Source of the DNA: Nostoc edaphicum CCNP1411
GTDB taxonomy: Bacteria > Cyanobacteriota > Cyanobacteriia > Cyanobacteriales > Nostocaceae
Assembly: GCF_014023275.1 (NCBI RefSeq)
Contig: NZ_CP054698.1
Location: forward strand, 868,001 to 932,000
Length of the DNA stretch: 64,000 bases
Direction: 5' to 3'
Position 1 is the first letter of the stretch; each line of letters starts with the position of its first letter. The translations under genes and the position numbers were made by a program. The notes beneath the pieces were generated by a model. The model saw nothing but the letters and a program-made list of their open reading frames with translations. It did no database searches and had not been told where the DNA came from. Shown piece after piece: positions 45,841-54,429 of this stretch.

Positions 45841-46587
45841 ATGTATCAAACTGACCCGCCGCGATCGCCAAAAGATGTATTACCAACCATGTATGATCTT
45901 CCCAGTGAAGATTCTGAGGAGCCTGGTTTGCCCGATCAGTTTCATTTATTGCAACCTCGTCTGTTAGACGAAACCTTTCGTCCACCAAATTATCCAAGCG
46001 ACGAGATATTCGTTGCTAGCGATCTGAATCTTTATTATGACCCGCGCTATCCACTTTGGTATAAGAGACCAGATTGGTTTGCCGTTTTAGGTGTTTCCCG
46101 TCTTTATGAACAACGAGATTTACGCTTAAGTTATGTCGTTTGGCAAGAGGGCGTTCATCCTTTTATTGTGGTTGAATTGCTGTCTCCAGGTACTGAAAAG
46201 GAAGACTTAGGGCAGACATTGCGAGATATCAAGCAACCACCAGGAAAATGGGAAGTGTATGAGCGGATTCTGCGTGTGCCTTATTATGTAGTATTTGATC
46301 GGTACAAATATAAATTAAGGGTGTTTAAATTAGATGGCGGTCGTTATGCTGAGATAGCACTGTCAGAGTCACGCTTCTGGATACCAGAACTAGAATTAGG
46401 CTTGGGTGTATGGCAGGGACGCTATCAAGATGTAGAACAGCCCTGGTTGCGGTGGTATGATTGGACAGGCTGCTGGGTATTGACTTCTACAGAACAGGAA
46501 AGTCAACGGGCTGAACAAGAAAGACAACGGGCTGAACGATTGATTGCACAATTGCGATCGCTAGGCGTTGAACCCGATATAGATTAG
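45841..46587 (+). CDS. Uma2-family endonuclease (DUF820)
   Basis: 248 residues of the large cyanobacterial Uma2 family, with the PD-(D/E)XK-type core: PDWFAVLGVSRLYE, FIVVELLSPGTEKEDLG (Glu and second acidic site), VFDRYKYKLRVFKLDGG. The C-terminal tail has repeated heptad units (EQESQRAEQERQRAERLI), a short coiled coil that is common in the family. The GCCAAAAGATGTAT sequence occurs twice around the start (45834 and 45867), so the exact start is uncertain: 45841 is the first ATG. Copies are very numerous in Nostoc genomes, and their role is unknown. Confidence 0.85.
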   Translation: MYQTDPPRSPKDVLPTMYDLPSEDSEEPGLPDQFHLLQPRLLDETFRPPNYPSDEIFVASDLNLYYDPRYPLWYKRPDWFAVLGVSRLYEQRDLRLSYVVWQEGVHPFIVVELLSPGTEKEDLGQTLRDIKQPPGKWEVYERILRVPYYVVFDRYKYKLRVFKLDGGRYAEIALSESRFWIPELELGLGVWQGRYQDVEQPWLRWYDWTGCWVLTSTEQESQRAEQERQRAERLIAQLRSLGVEPDID

Positions 46588-46600
46588 CTTTTTGTCTACC

Positions 46601-47317
46601 CTATAGCCCTGCAAACCACTCATAGCCCTGATCTTCCCAATAGCCTTTAGTAGGTAACAAATTACTGACGAATGTAATTTGAGTTACCCACTTGCTTTGC
46701 TTGTAACCTAGTTTAATTGGAGATGCTAGGCGCATAGGCGCACCATTATCAACTGATAAGGGTTGTCCATTCTTTTGATAAGCCATGAGAGTTTGGGGAT
46801 GTATAACAGAAGCAATATCCCAGCTTTCATAATAGCCATCAGCAGATTTGAAATAGACATAGCGGACATTTGACTTAGGCTGTACCAGCGCTACTAAATC
46901 TCGTAATCGCACACCTCCCCATTGAACGATCGCAGCCCAGCCTTCAACACAGACATGGCGAATCACCATTGAAGTCAAGGGAAGTTTTTGAATATCTGTC
47001 ATACTCAACTGCATCGCATTATTAACCTCACCATCAATTGTCAGGCGGAACTGCGCCGGATCAATTTGCGGAGTGAAGTCAAAGGTATTAACCAGCAATT
47101 TATCTGCTTCTATGGCGCTGACAGGAAATTCAGGTGTAGGTTTTTGAGTTAGCAGGAGTGCTTCAAGACTTTGGTTTAGTGGCTCAGATATTTGCCGCAG
47201 ATTATCTGAAAACAAATTTGTTCCACAGCCACCTAGAAGAAAGCCTACCCCTGAAAGTCCTGATACTTGCAATAAGCGACGACGGGATAGGGTATGTTTG
47301 GGAAGAATCAGACTCAT
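46601..47317 (-). CDS. Tat-exported molybdopterin-dependent oxidoreductase (sulfite oxidase/MsrP-like)
   Basis: 238 residues. The N-terminus has a Tat signal (SRRRLLQVSG) and a possible lipobox (LLGGC), so the protein is exported folded and perhaps lipid-anchored. The Moco domain carries the conserved ligand Cys in IRHVCVEGWAAIVQWGG and the PMRLASPIKLGYKQSKWV end segment. It is of the single-domain type, without heme or dimerisation domain, as in MsrP (YedY) and related cyanobacterial proteins. Such enzymes reduce sulfoxides or oxidise sulfite. No heme partner MsrQ adjoins. Convergent with the Uma2 gene, 13 bp apart. Confidence 0.9.
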   Translation of the reverse strand: MSLILPKHTLSRRRLLQVSGLSGVGFLLGGCGTNLFSDNLRQISEPLNQSLEALLLTQKPTPEFPVSAIEADKLLVNTFDFTPQIDPAQFRLTIDGEVNNAMQLSMTDIQKLPLTSMVIRHVCVEGWAAIVQWGGVRLRDLVALVQPKSNVRYVYFKSADGYYESWDIASVIHPQTLMAYQKNGQPLSVDNGAPMRLASPIKLGYKQSKWVTQITFVSNLLPTKGYWEDQGYEWFAGL

Positions 47318-47844
47318 AAAACCTCTACAGAAACATAGATTTTACTAAAAATTTATCCCTTGAGAAAATTTAGTTAAGGGACTTCCAAATAAAAAAGCAT
47401 CCCAAATTTTCTTGTGGGATGGGTGTCCCTTGACATCTGGGCTGAGGCTTTAACTTGACACCAATGGCAAAAGCTCCCACTGATTTAATAGGCGAAAAAG
47501 CGAATTCACAATTGCGAATTGGTTTGACAAATCCTGGTTGAAATGGAATGAAACAGTTTTGGGATTAAGGGGGGTAAATCCAGGCTTTGGCTTCATTACC
47601 AAGATATGTGTACACCGTATCCCTTTAAGCTACGTAGTGTACACAAGTACTAAAAACCTCGATCTCTTAAAACAACTTAACCGTTTTTATACGTAGGTGA
47701 ATATATTCTCTGCGTATTTTTTATGAAAAAAAGATTCATTCCAATGTATATTTTCGCATTCTTTTGGGAATCATAAATCAAGGAAGCATTATAGACTGCA
47801 AAATATGACTTCCTGAAATATCACGTAACTTTTAGAGGATAATT
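47318..47844. other. Intergenic region before the TerB-like gene
   Basis: 527 bp. It contains CATCCCAAATTTTCTTGTGGGATGGG, a hairpin near 47398-47423, GCGAATTCACAATTGCGAATT near 47505, and GTGTACAC repeats at about 47607-47650 related to the 32683 element. An AT-rich promoter-like region lies at 47680-47830. No ORF. Confidence 0.55.
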
Positions 47845-48315
47845 ATGTCTAAACGCAAGTTGCCCAAAGGCCGTAGTGTTAGTTCAGTTGCTCTAGAACC
47901 AGAAGTTGCGATCGCAATTCTTGGACTTTTTTCCGCTGCGGCTGATGGTGAAGGTATTTCTTCAACCGAAGAATATGCTTTGAGTGAATTTCTCGGTCGG
48001 GTTGAATTATTTGAAGATTATTCTGAAGAAGACTTTGAGGAATTGACCGAAAAAGTTGTCAGCTTGATTGAAGAAGAAGAACCAGAAGATTTAATCGCCC
48101 AATCCATCGAATCTTTACCCAATAGAGGTTATCGTGAAGCTGCATACATCACAGCTATCTTAGTTGTGGGAATTGACGAAGAAGTACCCGAAGCTGAACA
48201 AGATTATATCTCTGAGCTTCAGGAAGCCTTAAAAATTTCAGACGAACGCGCACAAGAACTTATAGACGCAGTGTTCGGAGAAGACGAAGAAGAGGAAGAA
48301 GAGGAAGAGGAGTAA
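47845..48315 (+). CDS. TerB-like acidic helical protein
   Basis: 156 residues, very acidic, ending in a run of glutamates (about 145-156). Helices such as VAIAILGLFSAAADGEGISSTEEYAL and AAYITAILVVGIDEEVPEAEQDYI match the TerB/tellurite-resistance domain, in which paired helices with acidic loops bind divalent metal. A good AGAGGA Shine-Dalgarno lies 7 nt before ATG. The family is conserved in cyanobacteria as a stand-alone protein of unknown role. Metal binding is plausible, and tellurite resistance is not implied. Confidence 0.75.
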   Translation: MSKRKLPKGRSVSSVALEPEVAIAILGLFSAAADGEGISSTEEYALSEFLGRVELFEDYSEEDFEELTEKVVSLIEEEEPEDLIAQSIESLPNRGYREAAYITAILVVGIDEEVPEAEQDYISELQEALKISDERAQELIDAVFGEDEEEEEEEEE

Positions 48316-48782
48316 TCTTTATTGAATTGCAACCTCAGTCATCTACCATCATTAAGTTGGGGTTGCTAATTTAGAGGATGAAATAATTTTGTTTGAGTTA
48401 AGTTGTTCAGATTCCCGACTTCATGAAGAAGTTGGGAATCTTGCACATTATCAAAATTAATCCGATAGAGCAATACAGTTCAGAATGAGCAACAAAACCC
48501 TTATTGTAGAGACGCGATTTATCGCGTCTGAATTTATCGCGTCTCGATTTATCGCGTTTTGTAAACCGTATTGTCCGATCTGACTTTTCACGTTATGTGG
48601 AAAAGCCACGAAAAACCTAACCCCCTAGCCCCCTTCCCTACGTTCGCGTAGCATCTCGTTGGCGAAGCCTCTCGTAGAGAAGAGAGGGAAGGGGGAAAAT
48701 TCAAAGTCTCTCTCCTTTTAGGAGAGAGATTTAGAGAGAGGTTTTCCAGATGCCGTGAAAAGTCAGATTGTCCGATAGAGGA
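48316..48782. repeat. Repeat-filled region with a nested long hairpin
   Basis: GACGCGATTTATCGCGTCT-type repeats (48505-48560) are followed by a long inverted repeat, ATCTGACTTTTCACG at 48578-48592 with CGTGAAAAGTCAGAT at 48754-48768, extended by TGGAAAA/TTTTCCA. The enclosed 160 bp hold other known repeats (CCCTAGCCCCCTTCCC, CGTTCGCGTAGC and CTCTCTCC hairpins). No gene. Confidence 0.7.
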
Positions 48783-49448
48783 CTAATTTAAAATTGGTAC
48801 ATTTTTAAATGCAGCTGTATCTGGCACAAAAATGTCCAAGTTATTAACACCATCGGGAACTCTTAGCCAGATATAAGCATCTGCGGAGGCTTGTGGACGT
48901 ACTTGGAACAAAGAAACGCTACCTGTTGAGCGATTAAGAGCAACTCCTTTGTAGGTTACGCTAGTCTCAGGATTGCGGGCTGTTGTAGTAGCAACCGATA
49001 TAACATCGCTAGCAACAACTCCGTCTGTGGCAAGGCGACGAATTCGCATTTGCAGATTTACCACATCACGGTTTCCAGTTTCTGGATCTTTAATTCGTTT
49101 TGCTGAAAGTAATTCAACTTCTGCCTTTTTGCCAAAAGCAGGCTGCACAAATTGACCAGGGCTAATTGCTGAAGTTGTAGCACTAGCTGGGGATGGTGAG
49201 ACTGTTGCTTGTGGAGAAGTTGTAGCTGTAGGACTTGGCACTTGAGTGGGAATGGTACTACTGACTGTATTAGTAGCATTTAGTGTCTGCCGCAACGTAA
49301 AAACTTCATAAGCTACATAGCCGCTACATCCCAAAGCCAAAGTAGAGAGTAATACAGCTACACCAGATAAAAATGTACTCACACCGTTGCCTCGATTTCG
49401 TATTTCTGTATATGCAGGTTGATTTAGGTTTCTATTTTGTAGTCCCAT
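48783..49448 (-). CDS. Membrane-anchored protein with Thr/Pro-rich stalk, function unknown
   Basis: 221 residues. One membrane segment at about 25-48 (FLSGVAVLLSTLALGCSGYVAYEV) is followed by a Ser/Thr/Pro/Ala-rich linker (about 60-100) and a beta-rich domain (about 105-221) with LLSAKRIKDPETGNRD and IWLRVPDGVNNL. The shape suggests an extracytoplasmic immunoglobulin-like domain on a stalk, as in DUF4352-type proteins, but I do not recognise the family firmly. It is divergent from dacB. Confidence 0.6.
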   Translation of the reverse strand: MGLQNRNLNQPAYTEIRNRGNGVSTFLSGVAVLLSTLALGCSGYVAYEVFTLRQTLNATNTVSSTIPTQVPSPTATTSPQATVSPSPASATTSAISPGQFVQPAFGKKAEVELLSAKRIKDPETGNRDVVNLQMRIRRLATDGVVASDVISVATTTARNPETSVTYKGVALNRSTGSVSLFQVRPQASADAYIWLRVPDGVNNLDIFVPDTAAFKNVPILN

Positions 49449-49595
49449 AAATTATGTTTGTGCAATCGCCCACGTATGAAACATGTGAACATCTTCCCTA
49501 TACTAGTTAAGTAACTTTACTGAGCAAATTCTTCTCTCTCCGGAAAGAAGTCTTTGGCAAAGTCAAAATATCTATCTTTGGGATAAGGAAAATTG

Positions 49596-51065
49596 GTGAG
49601 ACTTAAGACTTTAAATCAACCACTGGGTGTTTTATTAATATTTTTGACTAGCCAGATAGGATTTAGTTCTATTGCGAAAGCACAAACCCCAGTTGCACCA
49701 ACAATTACCACAAAATCAATTTGCTCTACCCAACTGGGAACAGCTATAGATGCTGTAATCAATCGCCCCTTATTCAGTCGGGTGCGCTGGGGAATTTTGG
49801 TACAACCCCTCTCAACCGGGCAAACTCTTTACAGTCGAGATGCTCAGAAATATTTTACTCCCGCGTCTAACCTCAAATTGCTGACAACAGCAGCAGCATT
49901 GCAGCAATTGGGTGCTAATTTTCGGATTCGCACCTCTATTTATCAGAATGGCAATGGTGTTTTACGTGTTGTCGGTAGGGGAGATCCTAGTTTAAGTGAT
50001 ACTCAACTACAAAAATTGGCACAGCAGCTAAAACAAAAAGGTATTACTCAAATTCAGCAATTGATAGCTGATGATAGTTATATTCAAGGTGATATTGTTA
50101 ACCCAACCTGGCAATGGGAAGATGTGCAGTCAGATTATGGTGCACCAGTTAACAGCTTTATTCTGAATCAAAATATTTTTAGCTTAAAACTTATACCCCA
50201 GGCTGTAGGTAAATCTTTACAAGTGGTATGGACTGATGCTGGCGAAGCGAGACAGTGGCGGATAATTAATCAGTCAGTAACCGTTGCCCAAAATCAACCA
50301 AGTTACATCAATGTTACCCGCGAATTATCAGGAACAATATTGCGAATTCAAGGACAACTAACAACGAATTCAGAACCGTCTTTAATAGATTTGCCTGTAG
50401 TTGATCCTAATTATTACTTCTTACGGCGCTTCCGCACTGCTTTGGCAACAGAAAAAATTACCTTGGGACAAACATTAGTACTAAATGGTGGTGTTGATCA
50501 AGAGGAGATAGCATTTGTAGAGTCGCCACCTTTAGCTGAGTTATTAGCAGAGACGAATCTAAATAGTAATAATCTTTATGCTGAAGCACTGCTGAGAGCA
50601 TTAGCTGTGAAAAAACTCAGAGTGAAAAATCAAACTAGTGCTGATGTAGGTTTAGAAGTTGTCAAAGCGAGTTTAACTCAATTGGGAGTTGATCCAGCAA
50701 ATTACATTTTAGTGGATGGTTCAGGTTTATCACGTCGTAACTTAGTGACACCAGAAGCTTTTGTACAAACTTTACGGGCAATAGCAAGAACACCAACAGC
50801 ATATTTATATCGCGCCTCTTTACCAGTGGCGGGTAAAAGTGGAACTCTGAAGGGCCGCTTTCAAGGTACATCTGCTGAGGGCATTGTGCAAGCAAAAACA
50901 GGTACGTTAACGGGTGCAATTTCTCTATCTGGATATATGAATGCGCCGAAGTATGAACCGTTAGTTTTTAGTATTATTGTGAATCAATCAGAGCAACCTG
51001 CAAGTGTTGTGCGACAGGCAATTGATGAAGTTGTTGTGTTGTTAACGCAGTTGCAACGTTGTTAA
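49596..51065 (+). CDS. dacB: D-alanyl-D-alanine carboxypeptidase/endopeptidase PBP4 (DacB)
   Basis: 489 residues from the GTG at 49596, chosen because AAGGA lies 6 nt upstream. A TTG at 49593 would also be in frame but is too near. Signal peptide about 5-30. Penicillin-binding motifs in order: SxxK in ASNLKLLT (catalytic Ser near 89), SxN in NSNNLYAEALLR and KTG in AKTGTLTG. The large insert between the first two motifs is typical of class C PBP4. The protein trims or opens peptide cross-links in the periplasm. ldcA follows after 30 bp, so the pair forms a murein-trimming operon. Confidence 0.94.
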   Translation: MRLKTLNQPLGVLLIFLTSQIGFSSIAKAQTPVAPTITTKSICSTQLGTAIDAVINRPLFSRVRWGILVQPLSTGQTLYSRDAQKYFTPASNLKLLTTAAALQQLGANFRIRTSIYQNGNGVLRVVGRGDPSLSDTQLQKLAQQLKQKGITQIQQLIADDSYIQGDIVNPTWQWEDVQSDYGAPVNSFILNQNIFSLKLIPQAVGKSLQVVWTDAGEARQWRIINQSVTVAQNQPSYINVTRELSGTILRIQGQLTTNSEPSLIDLPVVDPNYYFLRRFRTALATEKITLGQTLVLNGGVDQEEIAFVESPPLAELLAETNLNSNNLYAEALLRALAVKKLRVKNQTSADVGLEVVKASLTQLGVDPANYILVDGSGLSRRNLVTPEAFVQTLRAIARTPTAYLYRASLPVAGKSGTLKGRFQGTSAEGIVQAKTGTLTGAISLSGYMNAPKYEPLVFSIIVNQSEQPASVVRQAIDEVVVLLTQLQRC

Positions 51066-51095
51066 TATTATGCTTTACCACTCCTAACTTTTTTC

Positions 51096-52001
51096 ATGCC
51101 AGCTAAAATCTTACCACCGCCCTTGAAACCTGGAGACTTACTGCGAGTAATTGCCCCTAGTGGTGCTTTGCGAGAATTTGAGGCATTTGAACGGAGTATA
51201 GAAATTTGGCGATCGCGCGGTTATAAACTAGAAATCATCCCCAAAATAGATGACAAGTGGGGTTATCTAGCTGGAACAGACGAAAACCGTCGTCAGCAAT
51301 TAGCGGCAGCATGGCAAGATCCTGATTGTCGTGGTATCCTTTGTGCCAGAGGCGGTTTTGGCAGCACCCGTATCTTAGAAGATTGGAATTGGCCAAACTC
51401 AGGACTTCCCAAGTGGCTTATAGGCTTTTCTGATATCACAGCTTTATTATGGAGCCTTTATACAGCAGGAATTTCAGGCGTTCACGGTCCCGTGCTGACG
51501 ACCTTGGTAGATGAGCCAGATTGGTCAATTCAGCGATTATTAGATTGGGTAGAAGGTAGTTCTTTCACCCCTCTGAAAGGTTGCGGTTGGGGTGGTGGTG
51601 TGGTTAATGGTACTTTATTACCAGGTAATCTCACTGTGGCTACTCACCTTTTAGGTACACCAATCTTGCCACATCTGGATGGTGTAATTCTGGCATTGGA
51701 GGATGTTACAGAAGCACCTTATCGCATTGACAGGATGCTGACGCAGTGGCGCTTGAGTGGTGCTTTGTCTAAAGTCTGCGGTATTGCTTTGGGGGGTTTT
51801 ACTCGCTGTGAAGCGCCGCCAACAGTGCCTAGTTTTAGTGTAGAAGAGGTATTGCGCGATCGCTTGGGTGATTTGGGTATTCCGATTGTCTCTGATTTGC
51901 CTTTTGGCCACGATAGTCCGAACGCAGCATTACCAGTGGGTGTAGAGGTAACTTTAGATGGGGATGCGGGAATATTAGCGATCGCGCATCCACATTATTA
52001 A
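51096..52001 (+). CDS. ldcA: LD-carboxypeptidase (peptidase S66)
   Basis: 301 residues of the S66 family. The nucleophile Ser lies in LIGFSDITALLW, the catalytic Glu in LALEDVTEAPYRIDR and the His in LPFGHDSPNAALPVG. The N-terminal GDLLRVIAPSG and ILCARGGFGSTRIL segments are diagnostic. The enzyme removes D-Ala from murein tetrapeptides in the cytosol, feeding muropeptide recycling, and has no signal peptide. Directly downstream of dacB. The first copy of the 52003 dispersed repeat begins one base after its stop codon. Confidence 0.94.
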   Translation: MPAKILPPPLKPGDLLRVIAPSGALREFEAFERSIEIWRSRGYKLEIIPKIDDKWGYLAGTDENRRQQLAAAWQDPDCRGILCARGGFGSTRILEDWNWPNSGLPKWLIGFSDITALLWSLYTAGISGVHGPVLTTLVDEPDWSIQRLLDWVEGSSFTPLKGCGWGGGVVNGTLLPGNLTVATHLLGTPILPHLDGVILALEDVTEAPYRIDRMLTQWRLSGALSKVCGIALGGFTRCEAPPTVPSFSVEEVLRDRLGDLGIPIVSDLPFGHDSPNAALPVGVEVTLDGDAGILAIAHPHY

Positions 52002-52002
52002 A

Positions 52003-52105
52003 TAATTGATGGATAAATTCCTTGTAGAGACGGCGATTTATCGCGTCTCTCTAACCGTTTATCGCGTCTCTCTAACCGTAAAAATGAATTTGACAGACTA
52101 CTAGT
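52003..52105 (+). repeat. Dispersed repeat, copy 1 of an inverted pair
   Basis: This element begins TAATTGATGGATAAATTCC, contains two tandem copies of a TTTATCGCGTCTCTCTAACCG unit and ends TGACAGACTACTAGT. Its reverse complement recurs at 59149-59235 with only one copy of the internal unit. The core GAGACGGCGATTTATCGCGTCTC is nearly palindromic and also occurs near 48505 and 63780-63845. Confidence 0.85.
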
Positions 52106-52112
52106 TAAACAG

Positions 52113-52892
52113 TCATAATCCACTCACAGAATAATCTTCTAAATGCTTTGGTAAATTCCAATTAACCTTCGGATCTGGTTGATGTTTTACTGGCTCAACA
52201 TTCCCACGCCAAGCAGCGCCCATAATTTGCATAGTTTGGTAAATGATTGTGTTCCAACCTTTTTCCTTTAAGTAGTCTAAGCCTTGTGCTACATCAGGGG
52301 AAGTTAAATCATGGAACAAAATTAAAGCATCGTCCTCTGCCAATGGTTCACAAACAATCGTATCATTGAGTGGAGCCTGTGCTTCATGATCGCCATCAAT
52401 GAAAATCAATGACCACTTGCGTTGTAATTGTTTAGCTAACTCCTCTACCTTTTGTGGACTATAACCAGCTACTAAATTAACTGAGTCGATAACACCAGCA
52501 AGTCGTAGGGAAGTACTTACATTTTCATAAACATCTTCTCTGGCTAAAGCCGGATCAATTACATCTAATTCCACTCCACCTAATGCCAGATGACACGCAG
52601 ACCAACCCCGCAAACAACCAATTTCTAAAGCTTTTTTCCCAGCAAATTTGAGTGCTGTGTTATATAAAATATGCGTCTCATCTCGATTCAGGAACCCTAT
52701 AAATGGCTCATCTTTGTCCACATACCAGTTATGGGGAATCTCTCGACGTAAATAAGACCAATAGCAATTATTTATGTCTCCAATAATCATATTGGGGAAA
52801 GATGAATCAGGATGAACTACCTCAAGATCGGGTGAAATATAGTCCCAACTAGACAATGAGATATTTGGAACAACTTCATTAGTTTTTGTCAT
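52113..52892 (-). CDS. Class I SAM-dependent methyltransferase (Methyltransf_24-like)
   Basis: 259 residues. SAM-binding motif I reads KKALEIGCLRGWSACHLA (about 89-106), acidic motif II is ELDVIDPALA, and the LIFIDGDHEAQAPLND block is typical of cephalosporin hydroxylase-like and O-methyltransferase members. No membrane segment. It could methylate a sugar, a lipid or a small molecule. Its neighbours on the other side are another methyltransferase and two glycosyltransferases, which favours a glycan or glycolipid substrate. Divergent from 53287. Confidence 0.83.
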   Translation of the reverse strand: MTKTNEVVPNISLSSWDYISPDLEVVHPDSSFPNMIIGDINNCYWSYLRREIPHNWYVDKDEPFIGFLNRDETHILYNTALKFAGKKALEIGCLRGWSACHLALGGVELDVIDPALAREDVYENVSTSLRLAGVIDSVNLVAGYSPQKVEELAKQLQRKWSLIFIDGDHEAQAPLNDTIVCEPLAEDDALILFHDLTSPDVAQGLDYLKEKGWNTIIYQTMQIMGAAWRGNVEPVKHQPDPKVNWNLPKHLEDYSVSGL

Positions 52893-53286
52893 TATTTCTT
52901 TTTCTCCAAAGATTCATTATGTACTAGTTTTGTTAGCTTTACCAATTAAATTACGTAATTGCAGGATTAACAGTAACACACTATGGTTCAATAGTTAATA
53001 CTGAGATCAAGTCCAATGCCAGCAAAAGGTAATCGTCCCTAATACTGCCCTGCGGTAACTAGAGACATCTAGGCGCGGGAGAAAATAAGGCGATGCCTAT
53101 GGCGGCAAGCAACGCAGGGCTTTTACTAAATGTGAATCTACCCCACCAACCTGTACTAGATTTAGTGTAGAGAAAGAGTAAATCTTCTTTGCATAATCTA
53201 TGAACTGTCAGTATAGATAGATTCCAAAATAGCTTATAATGCCTAAGTCATCCTCCTTATTAAAATTTTTTGAGTGATTTACTTGT
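52893..53286. other. Divergent intergenic region with structured element
   Basis: 394 bp with no gene. A 74-nt element closed by GCCCTGCG/CGCAGGGC lies at 53047-53120 (separate entry). The remainder is AT-rich and should hold promoters for the divergent methyltransferases. Confidence 0.5.
53047..53120. ncRNA. Candidate structured RNA element, 74 nt
   Basis: An 8-bp closing stem (GCCCTGCG at 53047-53054, CGCAGGGC at 53113-53120) encloses a perfect small hairpin CTAGA-GACA-TCTAG and a GC-rich second arm (GCC-TATG-GCGGC). Either strand could be transcribed. It may be a small RNA, a leader element or a dispersed repeat. Confidence 0.3.
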
Positions 53287-54393
53287 ATGCCCAAACAATA
53301 TGTACCTAACGTATTCTTAAAAATTGAAGATTCACAGTTATATGCAATTTTTGCTTGGAGTCAGCGAACAGCAGAAATTGTTATATCAAAATCGTGGCTG
53401 ACAATACTAGAAATATTCGTTCACGAACATTCACTAGAGAATGCTTACCAAATATTTCAAAAAGTTAAATACGCTTCCATACCAGAGAAGGTAATTCAGG
53501 AATTAGATGAATACGAACAACTTCTTCAAGATGCTATAGTTTTTTTAGCAGATGGCAGCCTGACGATTTTTGGTAAAGGCTTTCGGAGTTTTATCGAAAA
53601 GGAAATGCAATTTGAACTTGGTTCATTAAGTAGAGAAACTTACCAAGTCCTGCCACAATTATTTTCTCAATATAAATTAGAAGATGACCTAGAATCTATT
53701 GAAAATATAGAAGACTTTCGTAAATTAGTAGAACACCTAGAAAATCTTGGTTTCCTATCTCCTGCGACAGGTTCAATAGATTGGGGTGACTTGAAAAAAG
53801 CAGTTCCCATTTGTCAAGCATTTGGATTGACAAGAGGTAAACCCGTTGATAGATACTATCTGAGCAAATTTCTTGAAGAAATTCAAACCCAAATCGGGGG
53901 TAATATCTTAGAAATAGGAGGAACACCAAAAGATAAAGATTTTTATAAAATTAATCAAGGCGCATCATATCAAATTCTCAACTTAGAAGCAGGCCCAGGA
54001 ATAGATATAGTTGGGGATGCTCACGATGTATCCGTTATCAAACCAGAATCTCTTGATTCAGTGATAATTTTTAACGTCTTAGAACACTGTTATGCTCCCT
54101 GGGTGGTAGTGGAAAACATTTACACTTGGCTAAAACCCGGTGGTAAATGTTTTGCGATGGTTCCAAGTGCGATTAGAGTTCATGCTACTCCTGTTGATTA
54201 TTGGCGTCCTTTACCTGATGCTTTCGCCTGGATGTTTAGAAACTTTTCACAACAGAAGTTGTATGTCTATGGCAATCCTACCACTGTCATAGCTAGTTAT
54301 CACGGAATAGCCGTAGAAGAACTAACATCTGAAGAACTAGACGCTTATCATCCAGATTATCCTGTCGCAACTTGTATTTTGGCTGAAAAGTAA
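53287..54393 (+). CDS. SAM-dependent methyltransferase (type 11) with long N-terminal extension
   Basis: 368 residues. The first 165 residues are helical and match no family I know. The methyltransferase domain follows (about 205-345): NILEIGGTPKDKDFY (motif I), IDIVGDAHDV, SVIIFNVLEHCYAPWVVVENI and the LKPGGKCFAMVPS motif of type 11 enzymes. The HATPVDYWRPLPDAFAWMF segment is typical of methyltransferases in surface polysaccharide loci. Next in line are two glycosyltransferases on the same strand, 36 bp and then 129 bp apart. Confidence 0.85.
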   Translation: MPKQYVPNVFLKIEDSQLYAIFAWSQRTAEIVISKSWLTILEIFVHEHSLENAYQIFQKVKYASIPEKVIQELDEYEQLLQDAIVFLADGSLTIFGKGFRSFIEKEMQFELGSLSRETYQVLPQLFSQYKLEDDLESIENIEDFRKLVEHLENLGFLSPATGSIDWGDLKKAVPICQAFGLTRGKPVDRYYLSKFLEEIQTQIGGNILEIGGTPKDKDFYKINQGASYQILNLEAGPGIDIVGDAHDVSVIKPESLDSVIIFNVLEHCYAPWVVVENIYTWLKPGGKCFAMVPSAIRVHATPVDYWRPLPDAFAWMFRNFSQQKLYVYGNPTTVIASYHGIAVEELTSEELDAYHPDYPVATCILAEK

Positions 54394-54429
54394 ATTTAAA
54401 AGTGTGAGGAGAAATTAAATTATTTATTT

